Shown here piece by piece: positions 52,601 to 61,080 of a DNA stretch of 64,000 nucleotides. Made by a program: the position numbers and the translations under genes. The stretch is from Bacteroidota bacterium (GTDB lineage: Bacteria; Bacteroidota; Bacteroidia; Bacteroidales; JAGNHN01). A model generated the notes under the pieces. It saw only the letters and a list, made by a program, of their open reading frames with translations, was not told the DNA's origin and ran no database searches. Position 1 is the first letter of the stretch. Every line of letters begins with the position of its first letter. The stretch spans positions 126,632 to 190,631 of the forward strand of contig JAKLHK010000001.1 in assembly GCA_022710185.1 (NCBI GenBank), read 5' to 3'.

Positions 52601-52709
52601 GCGCTGTGCTGTTTGGTTTCGGGGAGGTAAGTTACGATATTCATCGCCCCCTTTCACCGATGTTCCACCGTGACGCAACATGACACCATGCTTAACCGTC
52701 GCATCCGAG

Positions 52710-52725
52710 TGTACAATTCCGTACA
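52710..52725. promoter_or_regulatory. dyad TGTAC-N6-GTACA in the ABC/regulator divergent region
   Basis: TGTACAATTCCGTACA has 5-bp perfect arms. GTACAATT is also directly repeated 10 bp apart (52711-52718, 52721-52728). It lies just upstream of the regulator's -7 element and about 110 bp upstream of the ABC ATPase ATG, suited to an autoregulated divergent control site. Confidence 0.4.
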
Positions 52726-52732
52726 ATTGTAT

Positions 52733-52740
52733 TAACTTTG
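52733..52740 (+). promoter_or_regulatory. -7 promoter element TAACTTTG before the response regulator
   Basis: TAACTTTG matches TAnnTTTG, 35 bp before the ATG at 52776. It directly follows the dyad at 52710-52725. Confidence 0.5.
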
Positions 52741-52775
52741 AGCAAGCATTGCCCTATCCCCTGAACTGAAACGAT

Positions 52776-54155
52776 ATGACCAAGCTCGATGCCCGCATCC
52801 TCATTGTGGATGATGACCAGGACGTGCTGCTGGCGGCGCGCCTCTTCCTCAAACAGCACTTCCGCGTGGTGCATACCGAGAAGGACCCTTCCCACCTTCC
52901 CGGCCTGCTCAGGAACGAGACCTACGATGTCATCCTGCTGGATATGAACTTCTCCCGCGACGCGACCAGCGGAAAGGAAGGCTTCGTTTGGCTCAACCGC
53001 ATCCTGGAGATCGACCCGGCCGCGGTGGTGATCTTCATCACCGGTTATGGGGATATCGAACTGGCAGTGCAGGGGATTAAAGAGGGCGCGACCAACTTCA
53101 TCCTCAAGCCCTGGGAAAACAAAAAACTCCTGGCCACCATCACTGCCAACCTCAAGATCCGCCAATCGAAACAGGAGCTGGAGGACCTGCGCAGCCGTCA
53201 GAAGGTCATTTTGTCCAATATCGACCAGGGCTTCGGTACCATCATCGGGGATTCCCCTGCCATGGCTCAGGTGATGGCCACCGTGAACAAAGTGGCCATC
53301 ACAGATGCCAATGTGCTGATACTTGGCGAGAATGGTACAGGCAAAGAGCTTATTGCCAGGGCAATACACCGTGCAAGCCCCCGGCGCGAGGAGGTTTTCA
53401 TCAGCGTGGACCTGGGCGCCATAAGCGAAACACTGTTCGAAAGTGAACTCTTCGGGTACAAGAAAGGTGCCTTTACCGACGCCAAGGAGGACCGGGCCGG
53501 ACGCTTTGAGGCAGCCCACAAGGGCACCATCTTTCTCGACGAGATCGGCAACCTCAGCCTGCCCCTGCAAAGCAAGCTCCTGAGCGTGATCCAGAACCGC
53601 AAGGTCATCCGGCTGGGGTCCAACAAGGAGATCCCCATCGATGTCCGGGTCATCAGCGCCACCAATATGCCGCTTTACCAGATGGTGAAGGAGAATAAGT
53701 TCCGTCAGGACCTGCTGTACCGCATCAATACGGTGGAAGTGTCGGTGCCCCCCTTGCGCGAACGACCGGAAGACATCCCCCTGCTGGTAGACCATTATCT
53801 CGGGCAATACTGCCATAAATACAAGATACCCTTGAAGCGTGTGAGCCCCAGCACCCTGAGGCGGCTGGAAAAGCATACCTGGCCGGGAAATATCCGCGAA
53901 CTGCAGCATGCCGTGGAAAGGGCCGTGATCATGAGCGAGGGCAGTTCCCTGGAACCCCACGACTTCTTTCTCCCCCATGCCGACGATGAGAAAGACCATG
54001 TGCTCAGCGCGGCCAACATGAACCTGGAGGAAACCGAGCGCATGCTGGTGCGCAAGGTGGTGGACAAGCACGGGGGCAACATCAGCAAAGCGGCCAAAGA
54101 ACTGGGGCTCACCAGGGCATCCCTTTACCGGAGGATAGAGAAATATGGCCTTTAA
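52776..54155 (+). CDS. sigma-54-dependent response regulator with GAFTDA loop
   Basis: The 459-residue protein has a receiver (ILIVDDDQDV; Asp56 in LLDMNFS; Lys in FILKPWENKK), an AAA+ domain (GENGTGKE; sigma-54 contact loop GAFTDA at 231-236, where the consensus GAFTGA has Gly; IFLDEIGNLS) and a Fis-type HTH (GGNISKAAKELGLTRASLYR). The GAFTDA variant recurs in Bacteroidota regulators as far as I know. It overlaps the histidine kinase gene by 11 bp and is divergent from the ABC transporter. Confidence 0.95.
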   Translation: MTKLDARILIVDDDQDVLLAARLFLKQHFRVVHTEKDPSHLPGLLRNETYDVILLDMNFSRDATSGKEGFVWLNRILEIDPAAVVIFITGYGDIELAVQGIKEGATNFILKPWENKKLLATITANLKIRQSKQELEDLRSRQKVILSNIDQGFGTIIGDSPAMAQVMATVNKVAITDANVLILGENGTGKELIARAIHRASPRREEVFISVDLGAISETLFESELFGYKKGAFTDAKEDRAGRFEAAHKGTIFLDEIGNLSLPLQSKLLSVIQNRKVIRLGSNKEIPIDVRVISATNMPLYQMVKENKFRQDLLYRINTVEVSVPPLRERPEDIPLLVDHYLGQYCHKYKIPLKRVSPSTLRRLEKHTWPGNIRELQHAVERAVIMSEGSSLEPHDFFLPHADDEKDHVLSAANMNLEETERMLVRKVVDKHGGNISKAAKELGLTRASLYRRIEKYGL

Positions 54156-55494
54156 GAGTTTCCGTTCGGGGGTGGTGCTGCGGGTGCTGCTGCTGACCGC
54201 CGGCATCATGCTGCTGTGCCTGGTGTACGATGTTCCGCGCTACCGTTTCAGCATGATCCTGCTCGGCCTGCTGGTGGTGGTGCAGGTCGTCGAACTCATC
54301 CGCTACGCGGAGAAAACCAACCGCCGCCTCACCCTCTTCCTGAACAGCATCAGGTTCAGCGATTTCAGCATCTCCTTTTCCGACCATAAACTGGGCGAAT
54401 CCTTCAGCGAACTCAGCGCAGCCTTCAACGCCGTGATCGGGGAGTTCCACCGCACCCGGGCCGAAAAGGAAGAGCATTTCAACTACCTGCAAACCGTGGT
54501 GCAGCACGTCAATACGGGTATACTCACCTTCCGCCGCGACGGGCATATCGACCTGTACAACAACACCGTGAAGCGCCTGCTGCGGCTGAGCAGCCTGAGG
54601 ACGGTAGGAGACCTTGCCCGGGTGAAGCCCGAACTTCCTGACATCCTTATGCGTATGCGCTCGGGCGACCGGCACCTCATCCGAATCTATCTCGAGAACG
54701 AGATGATGCAGGTACTGCTCTATGCCACCGAATTCAGGCTCAGGGACGAGGAGTATGTGCTGGTAGGCTTGCAAAACATCCACAGTGAACTGGAAGAGAA
54801 GGAAATAGAATCTTGGCAGAACCTCATCCGTGTGCTTACGCATGAGATCATGAACTCCATGACCCCCATCTCCAGCCTGGCCTCCACGGTGAAAGGGATG
54901 TTGGTGGACGAGGAGAGCGGCACCCTGGCGGTGATCGACCAGGAAGACGCGGAGAGCGTATGCAACGCGCTGGAAACCATACAATCGCGCAGCCAGTCCC
55001 TGTTGAACTTCGTGGAAGTTTACCGCAATCTGACGCGCATCCCCAAGCCGAATTTCCGGTATTTCCCGCTGAAAGAGCTACTGGAAAGGGCCCAGCAGTT
55101 GCTGTCGCCCCGCTTCCAGGAGCTGGGCATCGCCACCAGTTGCCGGGTCATCCCTGAGGGTTTGAAGCTGACAGCCGATCCCGACCTGGTGGACCAGGTC
55201 ATCATCAACCTCTTGCTGAACGCCATTGATGCGGTGCGCGAAAAGCAGGAACCCCAGGTGGGAATCAGGGCTTACGCCCGCGACGACGGGAAAGTTGTGA
55301 TCGAAGTGAGCGATAACGGACAGGGCATCACTCCCGACATCCTCGACAAGATCTTCATGCCCTTCTTCACCTCCAAAAAACACGGCAGCGGCATCGGGCT
55401 GAGCCTGTCCCGGCAGATCATGTCACTGCACAAAGGAAACATCAGCGTACGGTCGGTGCCTGGCGAAGGCAGCGTGTTTACCCTGGTGTTCTGA
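54145..55494 (+). CDS. membrane sensor histidine kinase (NtrY-like)
   Basis: The 449-residue kinase has two membrane segments with almost no periplasmic loop (about 9-27 and 33-50), a linker/PAS-like region (YLQTVVQHVNTGILTFRRDG), the H-box His233 (VLTHEIMNSMTPISSL) and HATPase motifs (NLLLNAIDAVRE, VSDNGQGI, KKHGSGIGLSLSRQIM). Lacking an external sensor domain, it may sense the membrane or the adjacent ABC transporter. It is cotranscribed with its regulator (11-bp overlap). Confidence 0.94.
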   Translation: MAFKSFRSGVVLRVLLLTAGIMLLCLVYDVPRYRFSMILLGLLVVVQVVELIRYAEKTNRRLTLFLNSIRFSDFSISFSDHKLGESFSELSAAFNAVIGEFHRTRAEKEEHFNYLQTVVQHVNTGILTFRRDGHIDLYNNTVKRLLRLSSLRTVGDLARVKPELPDILMRMRSGDRHLIRIYLENEMMQVLLYATEFRLRDEEYVLVGLQNIHSELEEKEIESWQNLIRVLTHEIMNSMTPISSLASTVKGMLVDEESGTLAVIDQEDAESVCNALETIQSRSQSLLNFVEVYRNLTRIPKPNFRYFPLKELLERAQQLLSPRFQELGIATSCRVIPEGLKLTADPDLVDQVIINLLLNAIDAVREKQEPQVGIRAYARDDGKVVIEVSDNGQGITPDILDKIFMPFFTSKKHGSGIGLSLSRQIMSLHKGNISVRSVPGEGSVFTLVF

Positions 55495-55529
55495 ACAAAC
55501 CAGCAATACCACGCACAATACCCCACAGT

Positions 55530-56144
55530 ATGTCGAATCTCAGCGTATTCAGTAAAGAAGCAGAAGCCGACCACCCCATTCACGAGCTGCTGCGCAGGCG
55601 ATGGAGTCCCAGGGCCTTCAACGGGGAGCCTGTGGACGATGCCAGGCTGCGCAGCCTATTCGAGGCGGCGCGTTGGGCCCCTTCTTCCTCCAACCAGCAG
55701 CCCTGGAGGTTCATTTTCGGACGCCAGGGCGATGAAACCTACGAAAAGATCTTCCAGACCCTGGTGGATTTCAACCAGAAATGGGCCGTTACGGCGCCGG
55801 TGCTCATCCTGAGCGTGGGGCGCAAGGTAATGAACGACAAGGAGGACATTAACGAGAGCTACCGTTACGATGTCGGGCAGGCCGTGGCCCACCTCAGCAT
55901 CCAGGCGATGGAAGAAGGCTTGTATGTTCATCAGATGGGCGGTTTCGACCAGGCCATGGCGGTGAGGCTCTTCAACATCCCGGCCATGTATAAGCCCCTC
56001 ACGGTGATAGCCATAGGATATATTGGCGATCCTTCCGTGCTGCCGGAGAAGCTGGAGGTGTTGGAATACAGGAAGCGGGAGCGCTTCCCGGCTTCAGGCT
56101 TCGTATTTTCGGGGCAGTTCGGACAGGAGCCGGGGCTGTATTAG
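55530..56144 (+). CDS. nitroreductase family protein
   Basis: The 204-residue flavoprotein has the FMN-binding RRRWSPRAFNGEPV and ARWAPSSSNQQPWRF motifs, and AVAHLSIQAMEEGLYVHQMG, SSD for the family core. It likely reduces nitro compounds or quinones with NAD(P)H; the physiological substrate is unknown. It begins 35 bp after the kinase stop and is followed by a heptad repeat array. Confidence 0.92.
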   Translation: MSNLSVFSKEAEADHPIHELLRRRWSPRAFNGEPVDDARLRSLFEAARWAPSSSNQQPWRFIFGRQGDETYEKIFQTLVDFNQKWAVTAPVLILSVGRKVMNDKEDINESYRYDVGQAVAHLSIQAMEEGLYVHQMGGFDQAMAVRLFNIPAMYKPLTVIAIGYIGDPSVLPEKLEVLEYRKRERFPASGFVFSGQFGQEPGLY

Positions 56145-56150
56145 CTGGGA

Positions 56151-56213
56151 GCGAAAAGCGAACAGCGAGCAGCGGACAGCGAGCAACGAAAAGCGAAAAG
56201 CGGACAGCGAATA
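56151..56213. repeat. degenerate heptanucleotide tandem repeat, 9 copies of GCGRNMA
   Basis: Nine adjoining 7-bp units fill 56151-56213: GCGAAAA, GCGAACA, GCGAGCA, GCGGACA, GCGAGCA, ACGAAAA, GCGAAAA, GCGGACA, GCGAATA. It lies 6 bp after the nitroreductase stop, between convergent genes. The 15-mer AGCGAAAAGCGGACA (56192-56206) recurs at 61043-61057. Confidence 0.88.
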
Positions 56214-56271
56214 GCCTTGGAGCCCCTAAAAGGAATAATCCCCAATCGAATAATCTGGCAATCAATTCCCT

Positions 56272-58002
56272 CTACAACAGCTCGTTGGCCAGGTTGGCCA
56301 GCTCGCTGCGCTCGCCCTTTTCCAGCCGCACGTGGGCATAGATGGGGTGGTGCTTGATCTTGTCGATGAGGTAGCTCAGGCCGTTGCTCTGGGAGTCAAG
56401 ATAGGGGGTGTCGATCTGATAGATATCGCCGGTGAAGATGATCTTAGTGTTCTCCCCGGCACGGGTGATGATGGTCTTCACCTCGTGGGGGGTCAGGTTC
56501 TGGGCCTCATCGACAATGAAGATGACGTTGGAGATGGATCGCCCGCGGATGTAAGCCAATGGGGTGATCAGCAACTTCTCGGTCTCCACCATACCCGAAA
56601 TGGCCTTGTGCTCCTTCTCGGTCTCCCCGTACTGGCTCTGGATGAACTTGAGGTTGTCCCACAAGGGCTCCATATAGGGGTTCAGCTTGCTCTTGATGTC
56701 CCCCGGAAGATAGCCTATGTCCTTGTTGCTCAAGGGCACGATGGGCCGCGCCAGATAGATCTGCTTGTACTCCCTGCGCTGCTCCAGGGCCCCGGCCAGG
56801 GCCAGCAGGGTCTTGCCCGTACCGGCCACGCCCTGCATAGTCACCAGCTTGACCTCCGGGTTGAGGATGGCGTGCATCGCGAACACCTGCTCGGCGTTCC
56901 TCGGGGTGATGCGGTAGGCTGCCCGCTTCTCCAGGCGTTCTACCTGCATACTCAGCGGATTGTAGAACCCCAGGGCCGATGTACGTCCGTTCTTCAGGAT
57001 ATAGTAATGGTTGGGAATGGCCTCCTCCATCCCGATATCCTCCGGCATGCAGTAGCCCTGCTCGTACATGCGGTCGATCACCCAGCGCTCGAGCCCTTCC
57101 ACGGTGGTCATCCCGGTATACAGCTCCTCCACGTTCTTGATCTTCCCGGTCTCAAAGTCCTCTGCCTTGAGGTCCAGCGACTTGGCCTTAAGGCGCAGGT
57201 TAATATCCTTGGTGACCAGGATCACCTTGCGGTCCCTGTGCTCCTGCGAAAGCCAGAGGGCGGCATTGAGGATCCGGTGGTCGGGCTTGTTCTCGACGAA
57301 GATACGGGAGGCCTTTTGCTCAAGGTGTTCATCCATGATCACCCGCACACTCCCTCCTCCGGGATGGTCCAGGGGCACCCAATCGGTGAGTGTGGACTTG
57401 CGCGAGAGCTTGTCCATAATGCGAATGAACTCCCGGGCCTCAAAGTTCTTTATCTCGTTGCCCTTTTTGAAATTATCCAGCTCTTCGAGCACCGTGATGG
57501 GGATCACCACGTCGTTGTCTTCGAAGCTGTGAATGGCATTGTGGTTATAGAGGATGACGCTGGTGTCGAGCACGAATATCTTGCGGGGGCCCTTGACTTT
57601 GGGCAGGGCGGGCTTTGCCTCCACGGGCAGGGGGGGCAAGGGCCTGGTGCGCCCCGCGGTTTTCACGGCTTTAATGGCCCTGGGCGAAGCTTTGGCCGCT
57701 CCTTTGGCGGGGGTTGCGGCCTTGACCCTGGTGCCGGGAGCAGGCGTGGACTTCCCGGGGGCTGAGGGCCGGGGAGGTTTTTCATCCCTGGGGGGTTGCG
57801 GCGGAGCAGGGGCAGGCGGCAGGTCGGCAGCGATCCTGGGCTTTTTTTTCCTTACCTGCTTTTCCTCTGATTTGAGGCCGGCCTCCAGTTCTTCCAGGCT
57901 CCTTACCTTCTTCAGGGTGCGGGAGGTGGCGGTACGGGGCTTGGTTTCCGCCTTTCGCTCTCTGGCGGAAGGCTTACCCGCTGCGGCTTTCTTCGCTGTC
58001 AT
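56272..58002 (-). CDS. PIN-domain/PhoH-like ATPase with long basic N-terminal tail
   Basis: The 576-residue protein has three parts. Residues 1-145 are low-complexity, rich in Lys, Pro, Ala and Arg. A PIN ribonuclease domain follows (KIFVLDTSVILYN ... ITVLEELDNFKKG). The PhoH ATPase domain has Walker A around Lys397 (GVAGTGKTLLALA) and FIVDEAQNL. PIN-PhoH proteins are RNA helicase-nucleases. The usual length is near 440, so the tail is extra. I chose ATG 58002 because a -7-like TATCTTTA (minus, 58023-58030) lies inside the longer frame starting at 58035. Confidence 0.93.
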   Translation of the reverse strand: MTAKKAAAGKPSARERKAETKPRTATSRTLKKVRSLEELEAGLKSEEKQVRKKKPRIAADLPPAPAPPQPPRDEKPPRPSAPGKSTPAPGTRVKAATPAKGAAKASPRAIKAVKTAGRTRPLPPLPVEAKPALPKVKGPRKIFVLDTSVILYNHNAIHSFEDNDVVIPITVLEELDNFKKGNEIKNFEAREFIRIMDKLSRKSTLTDWVPLDHPGGGSVRVIMDEHLEQKASRIFVENKPDHRILNAALWLSQEHRDRKVILVTKDINLRLKAKSLDLKAEDFETGKIKNVEELYTGMTTVEGLERWVIDRMYEQGYCMPEDIGMEEAIPNHYYILKNGRTSALGFYNPLSMQVERLEKRAAYRITPRNAEQVFAMHAILNPEVKLVTMQGVAGTGKTLLALAGALEQRREYKQIYLARPIVPLSNKDIGYLPGDIKSKLNPYMEPLWDNLKFIQSQYGETEKEHKAISGMVETEKLLITPLAYIRGRSISNVIFIVDEAQNLTPHEVKTIITRAGENTKIIFTGDIYQIDTPYLDSQSNGLSYLIDKIKHHPIYAHVRLEKGERSELANLANELL

Positions 58003-58211
58003 GCCAATCAACTTGTTCACCCTAAAGATAGACATAGCCGTGGGCTCCGATGGGGGCCCAGGGCCATGATTGCGCTCCCGGGGGCTGGAACGCTATGTTA
58101 GGAAACACGAAAAGGTTTGGAAATGCACCGCTTACGTCTTTGTAAGTTCCTGTCCGCGGCTGCCCCCATGCTGGGGGCCACCCGGGGCCGGGGAAGGGGG
58201 AATGAAAACCG

Positions 58212-58219
58212 TATCTTTG
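58212..58219 (+). promoter_or_regulatory. -7 promoter element TATCTTTG before polA
   Basis: TATCTTTG matches TAnnTTTG and lies 16 bp before the polA ATG, implying a leader of about 10 nt. Confidence 0.5.
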
Positions 58220-58235
58220 GCCAAAGCCTGCATTC

Positions 58236-61040
58236 ATGCCCGATACCGGAAAACGCCTCTTCCTGCTCGATGCCATGGCCCTCATCTACCGGGCCTATTT
58301 CGCTTTGAACAAAAACCCCCGTATTAACAGCAAAGGGTTGAATACTTCAGCGGTACTGGGGTTTGCCAATACCCTCCTGGACCTGTTGAAGAACGAGCGT
58401 CCGACGCACATCGGCGTGGTGTTCGACAGCGCCGCGCCTACGCTCCGTCATGAAGAGTTCACCGAATACAAGGCCCACCGGGAACAAATGCCGGAAGACA
58501 TCGTCCTTTCCCTTCCCTACATCATGGAGCTGGTGCAGGGCTTTCGCATTCCCATCCTGATGAAGGACGGCTATGAGGCCGACGATATCATCGGCACCCT
58601 GGCGCGGAGGGCCGAGGCGGAGGGCTTCACCACCTTTATGGTCACCCCCGACAAGGACTTCGGTCAGCTCGTTTCCGACAAGATCTGGATTTACAAGCCC
58701 GGACGCGCCGGTGAGCCGGCCAGCCTGATGGGCGTGAAAGAGGTTTGTGCGAAGTTTGGCATACAGCGCCCTGAACAGGTGATCGACATCCTGGGGCTAT
58801 GGGGCGATGCCAGCGACAATATCCCGGGCATCCCGGGCATAGGCGAAAAGCGCTCCCAGGAGCTCATCGCCGCCTATGGCAGCGTGGAGGAGGTGATCGC
58901 CCATGCCCATGAGCTCAAGGGAAAACTGCAGGAAAACGTGCTGCAGTACGCAGCACAGGGCCGGCAGTCGCGCATGTTGGCCACCATCATCACCGATGCC
59001 CCGGTCCCTTTCGAACCGGAGGAGCTGCTGCTCAGCGCGCCCGATGAGGAAGCCCTGGCCAGGCTGTTCAACGAACTGGAGTTCAGGACCTTTTCCCGCA
59101 GGGTCAGCGAATACCTGCGCGGTCCTTCCCTGCCCGCTGCACCGGAAGCCCCGGCGCCAACGGAAGGGCTATTCGCCCAGGCTCCCGACCTCTTCAGCAG
59201 CGCCGGAGTGGATAACCCCGTCAGCCGCCGCAGCATCGAAGACACCCCCCACCGTTACCACTGTGTCAGCGATAAGGACGATATCCTCCGCCTGATCGCC
59301 ACCCTCTCCGCCTCGCCTCACTTCTGTTTCGACACCGAGACTACCGGCCTTGATCCCCTGGAGGCGGAACTGGTGGGCATGTCCTTTGCCCTGACTGCCG
59401 GTGAAGCCTGGTATGTTCCCCTGCCCCCTGAGCGGCAAGCCTGCCTTGAGGTCCTGGAGATGTTCAAGTATTTATTTGATAACGAGAATATTGCCAAGAT
59501 AGGACAGAATATCAAGTTCGACATTTCCATGCTCCGTTCCTATGGGATAGGAGTGAAGGGTGCGCTCAGGGATACCATGATCGCGCATTACCTTCTGGAG
59601 CCGGACCTCAGGCATAACATGGACTTCCTGGCCGAGGAGTACCTGGGTTACCGTCCGGTGAGCATAGAGCGCCTGATCGGGAAGAAAGGAATGAAACAGG
59701 GGAATATGCGCGATGTCGCCCTGGAGCTGATCACCGAATATGCCGGAGAGGATGCCGATATCACCCTGCAGTTGTGGGAAATGTTTGAGCCCCGCCTCGA
59801 GGAGACCCGGACCCGGGCGCTCTTTGAGGAGATCGAGATGCCCCTGGTGAGGGTCCTTTCCTCCATGGAGATGGAAGGGGTGAGCATTGATACCCTGGCC
59901 CTGAAGGCCTTCTCCGAAGAGCTGGGTACCGCCATAGGCAGGGTGGAGGAAGAGATCTACTCCCTCAGCGGGGAACGCTTCAACATCAATTCTCCCAAAC
60001 AGTTGGGTGAGCTGCTGTTCGAACGGCTGAAGATCGTGGATGCCCCCCAGCGCACCCGCACCAAACAGTATTCCACCGGTGAGGACGTGCTGAGCCGTTT
60101 GGCCGACAAGCACCCGGTAATCGACAAGGTGCTGGAGTTCCGCAGCCTCAGCAAGCTGAAATCGACCTATGTGGATGCCCTGCCTGCGCTGATCAGTCCC
60201 CGGACCGGAAGGATACACACCACATACAATCAGGCCGTTGCCTCCACGGGGCGGCTGAGTTCGAACAACCCCAACCTGCAGAACATCCCGGTCCGCACCG
60301 CCCTGGGCCGCGAGATCCGCAAGGCCTTCGTGCCCAGGGACGAAGAGCATGTGCTGATGGCGGCCGACTACAGCCAGATCGAGTTGCGGCTGATCGCCCA
60401 CCTGAGCGGGGATCCGGGCATGATGCAGGCGTTCGGGGAAGGGCAGGATGTGCACACCGCCACGGCGGCCCGCGTGTTCGGCGTAGCGCCTGAGGCGGTG
60501 GACCGCGAGATGCGCAGCAAGGCCAAGGAAGTCAACTTCGGACTGGCCTATGGGATGTCGGCCTTCGGGTTGGCCGAAAGGCTGAGGATCCCGCGCAAGG
60601 AGGCGAACCTCATCGTCAGTGAGTACTTCAGGCAGTACCCCGGCATACGGGAGTATATGGACAGCCAGGTACGCTTTGCCCGGAGCCATGGTTATGTGGA
60701 GACCATCATGCAGCGGAGGCGCTATCTCCGCGACATCAACTCCTCCAATGCCGTAGTGCGGGGACTGGCCGAGCGCAACGCCATCAACGCCCCCATCCAG
60801 GGCTCATCCGCCGACATGATCAAGATCGCCATGATCCGCATCCATGAAGCCATGGAAAGGGAAGGCCTGGGATCGCGCATGTTGCTGCAGGTGCACGACG
60901 AGCTCGTGTTCGACGCCCCCCGTGCGGAGGTCCCCCACCTGGCCCAACTGGTGGAACACCACATGAAGGAGGCCATGCCCCTGAAGGTACCGGTGGTGGT
61001 GGAAGTTAAAACAGGAGAGAACTGGCTGGAAGCGCATTGA
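58236..61040 (+). CDS. polA: DNA polymerase I
   Basis: The 934-residue enzyme has all three domains: 5'-3' exonuclease (LLDAMALIYRAYFAL, DASDNIPGIPGIGEK), 3'-5' proofreading exonuclease with intact acidic motifs (FDTETTGLDP; IGQNIKFDISML; YAGEDADITLQL) and polymerase (ADYSQIELRLIAHLSGD; KAKEVNFGLAYGMS; LLQVHDELVFDAP). It repairs gaps and processes Okazaki fragments. The stop codon is followed after 3 bp by a heptad repeat running up to the next start codon. Confidence 0.98.
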   Translation: MPDTGKRLFLLDAMALIYRAYFALNKNPRINSKGLNTSAVLGFANTLLDLLKNERPTHIGVVFDSAAPTLRHEEFTEYKAHREQMPEDIVLSLPYIMELVQGFRIPILMKDGYEADDIIGTLARRAEAEGFTTFMVTPDKDFGQLVSDKIWIYKPGRAGEPASLMGVKEVCAKFGIQRPEQVIDILGLWGDASDNIPGIPGIGEKRSQELIAAYGSVEEVIAHAHELKGKLQENVLQYAAQGRQSRMLATIITDAPVPFEPEELLLSAPDEEALARLFNELEFRTFSRRVSEYLRGPSLPAAPEAPAPTEGLFAQAPDLFSSAGVDNPVSRRSIEDTPHRYHCVSDKDDILRLIATLSASPHFCFDTETTGLDPLEAELVGMSFALTAGEAWYVPLPPERQACLEVLEMFKYLFDNENIAKIGQNIKFDISMLRSYGIGVKGALRDTMIAHYLLEPDLRHNMDFLAEEYLGYRPVSIERLIGKKGMKQGNMRDVALELITEYAGEDADITLQLWEMFEPRLEETRTRALFEEIEMPLVRVLSSMEMEGVSIDTLALKAFSEELGTAIGRVEEEIYSLSGERFNINSPKQLGELLFERLKIVDAPQRTRTKQYSTGEDVLSRLADKHPVIDKVLEFRSLSKLKSTYVDALPALISPRTGRIHTTYNQAVASTGRLSSNNPNLQNIPVRTALGREIRKAFVPRDEEHVLMAADYSQIELRLIAHLSGDPGMMQAFGEGQDVHTATAARVFGVAPEAVDREMRSKAKEVNFGLAYGMSAFGLAERLRIPRKEANLIVSEYFRQYPGIREYMDSQVRFARSHGYVETIMQRRRYLRDINSSNAVVRGLAERNAINAPIQGSSADMIKIAMIRIHEAMEREGLGSRMLLQVHDELVFDAPRAEVPHLAQLVEHHMKEAMPLKVPVVVEVKTGENWLEAH

Positions 61041-61043
61041 ACA

Positions 61044-61078
61044 GCGAAAAGCGGACATACAACATACAACATACAACA
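61044..61078. repeat. heptanucleotide tandem repeat, 5 copies, mixed unit
   Basis: Units are GCGAAAA, GCGGACA, then three TACAACA. The first two units repeat those at 56193-56206. The array fills the polA to LOG-gene gap completely, ending 2 bp before the ATG at 61081. Confidence 0.85.
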
Positions 61079-61080
61079 TT

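Noticed and set aside
52663..52690. sigma-54 promoter for the second ABC transporter (minus TGGTGTCATGTTGC)
   Set aside because: Spacing between GG and GC is 9, not 10, and the -24 lacks CAC; kept only as a remark in a finding.
52692..54209. 505-aa open frame on the minus strand
   Set aside because: It is antisense to the response regulator, whose receiver, AAA+ and Fis motifs are intact; the antisense translation has no recognisable domain and is a codon-bias shadow.
56332..57765. 477-aa open frame on the plus strand
   Set aside because: It is antisense to the PIN-PhoH gene with intact Walker motifs, and its composition is shadow-like.
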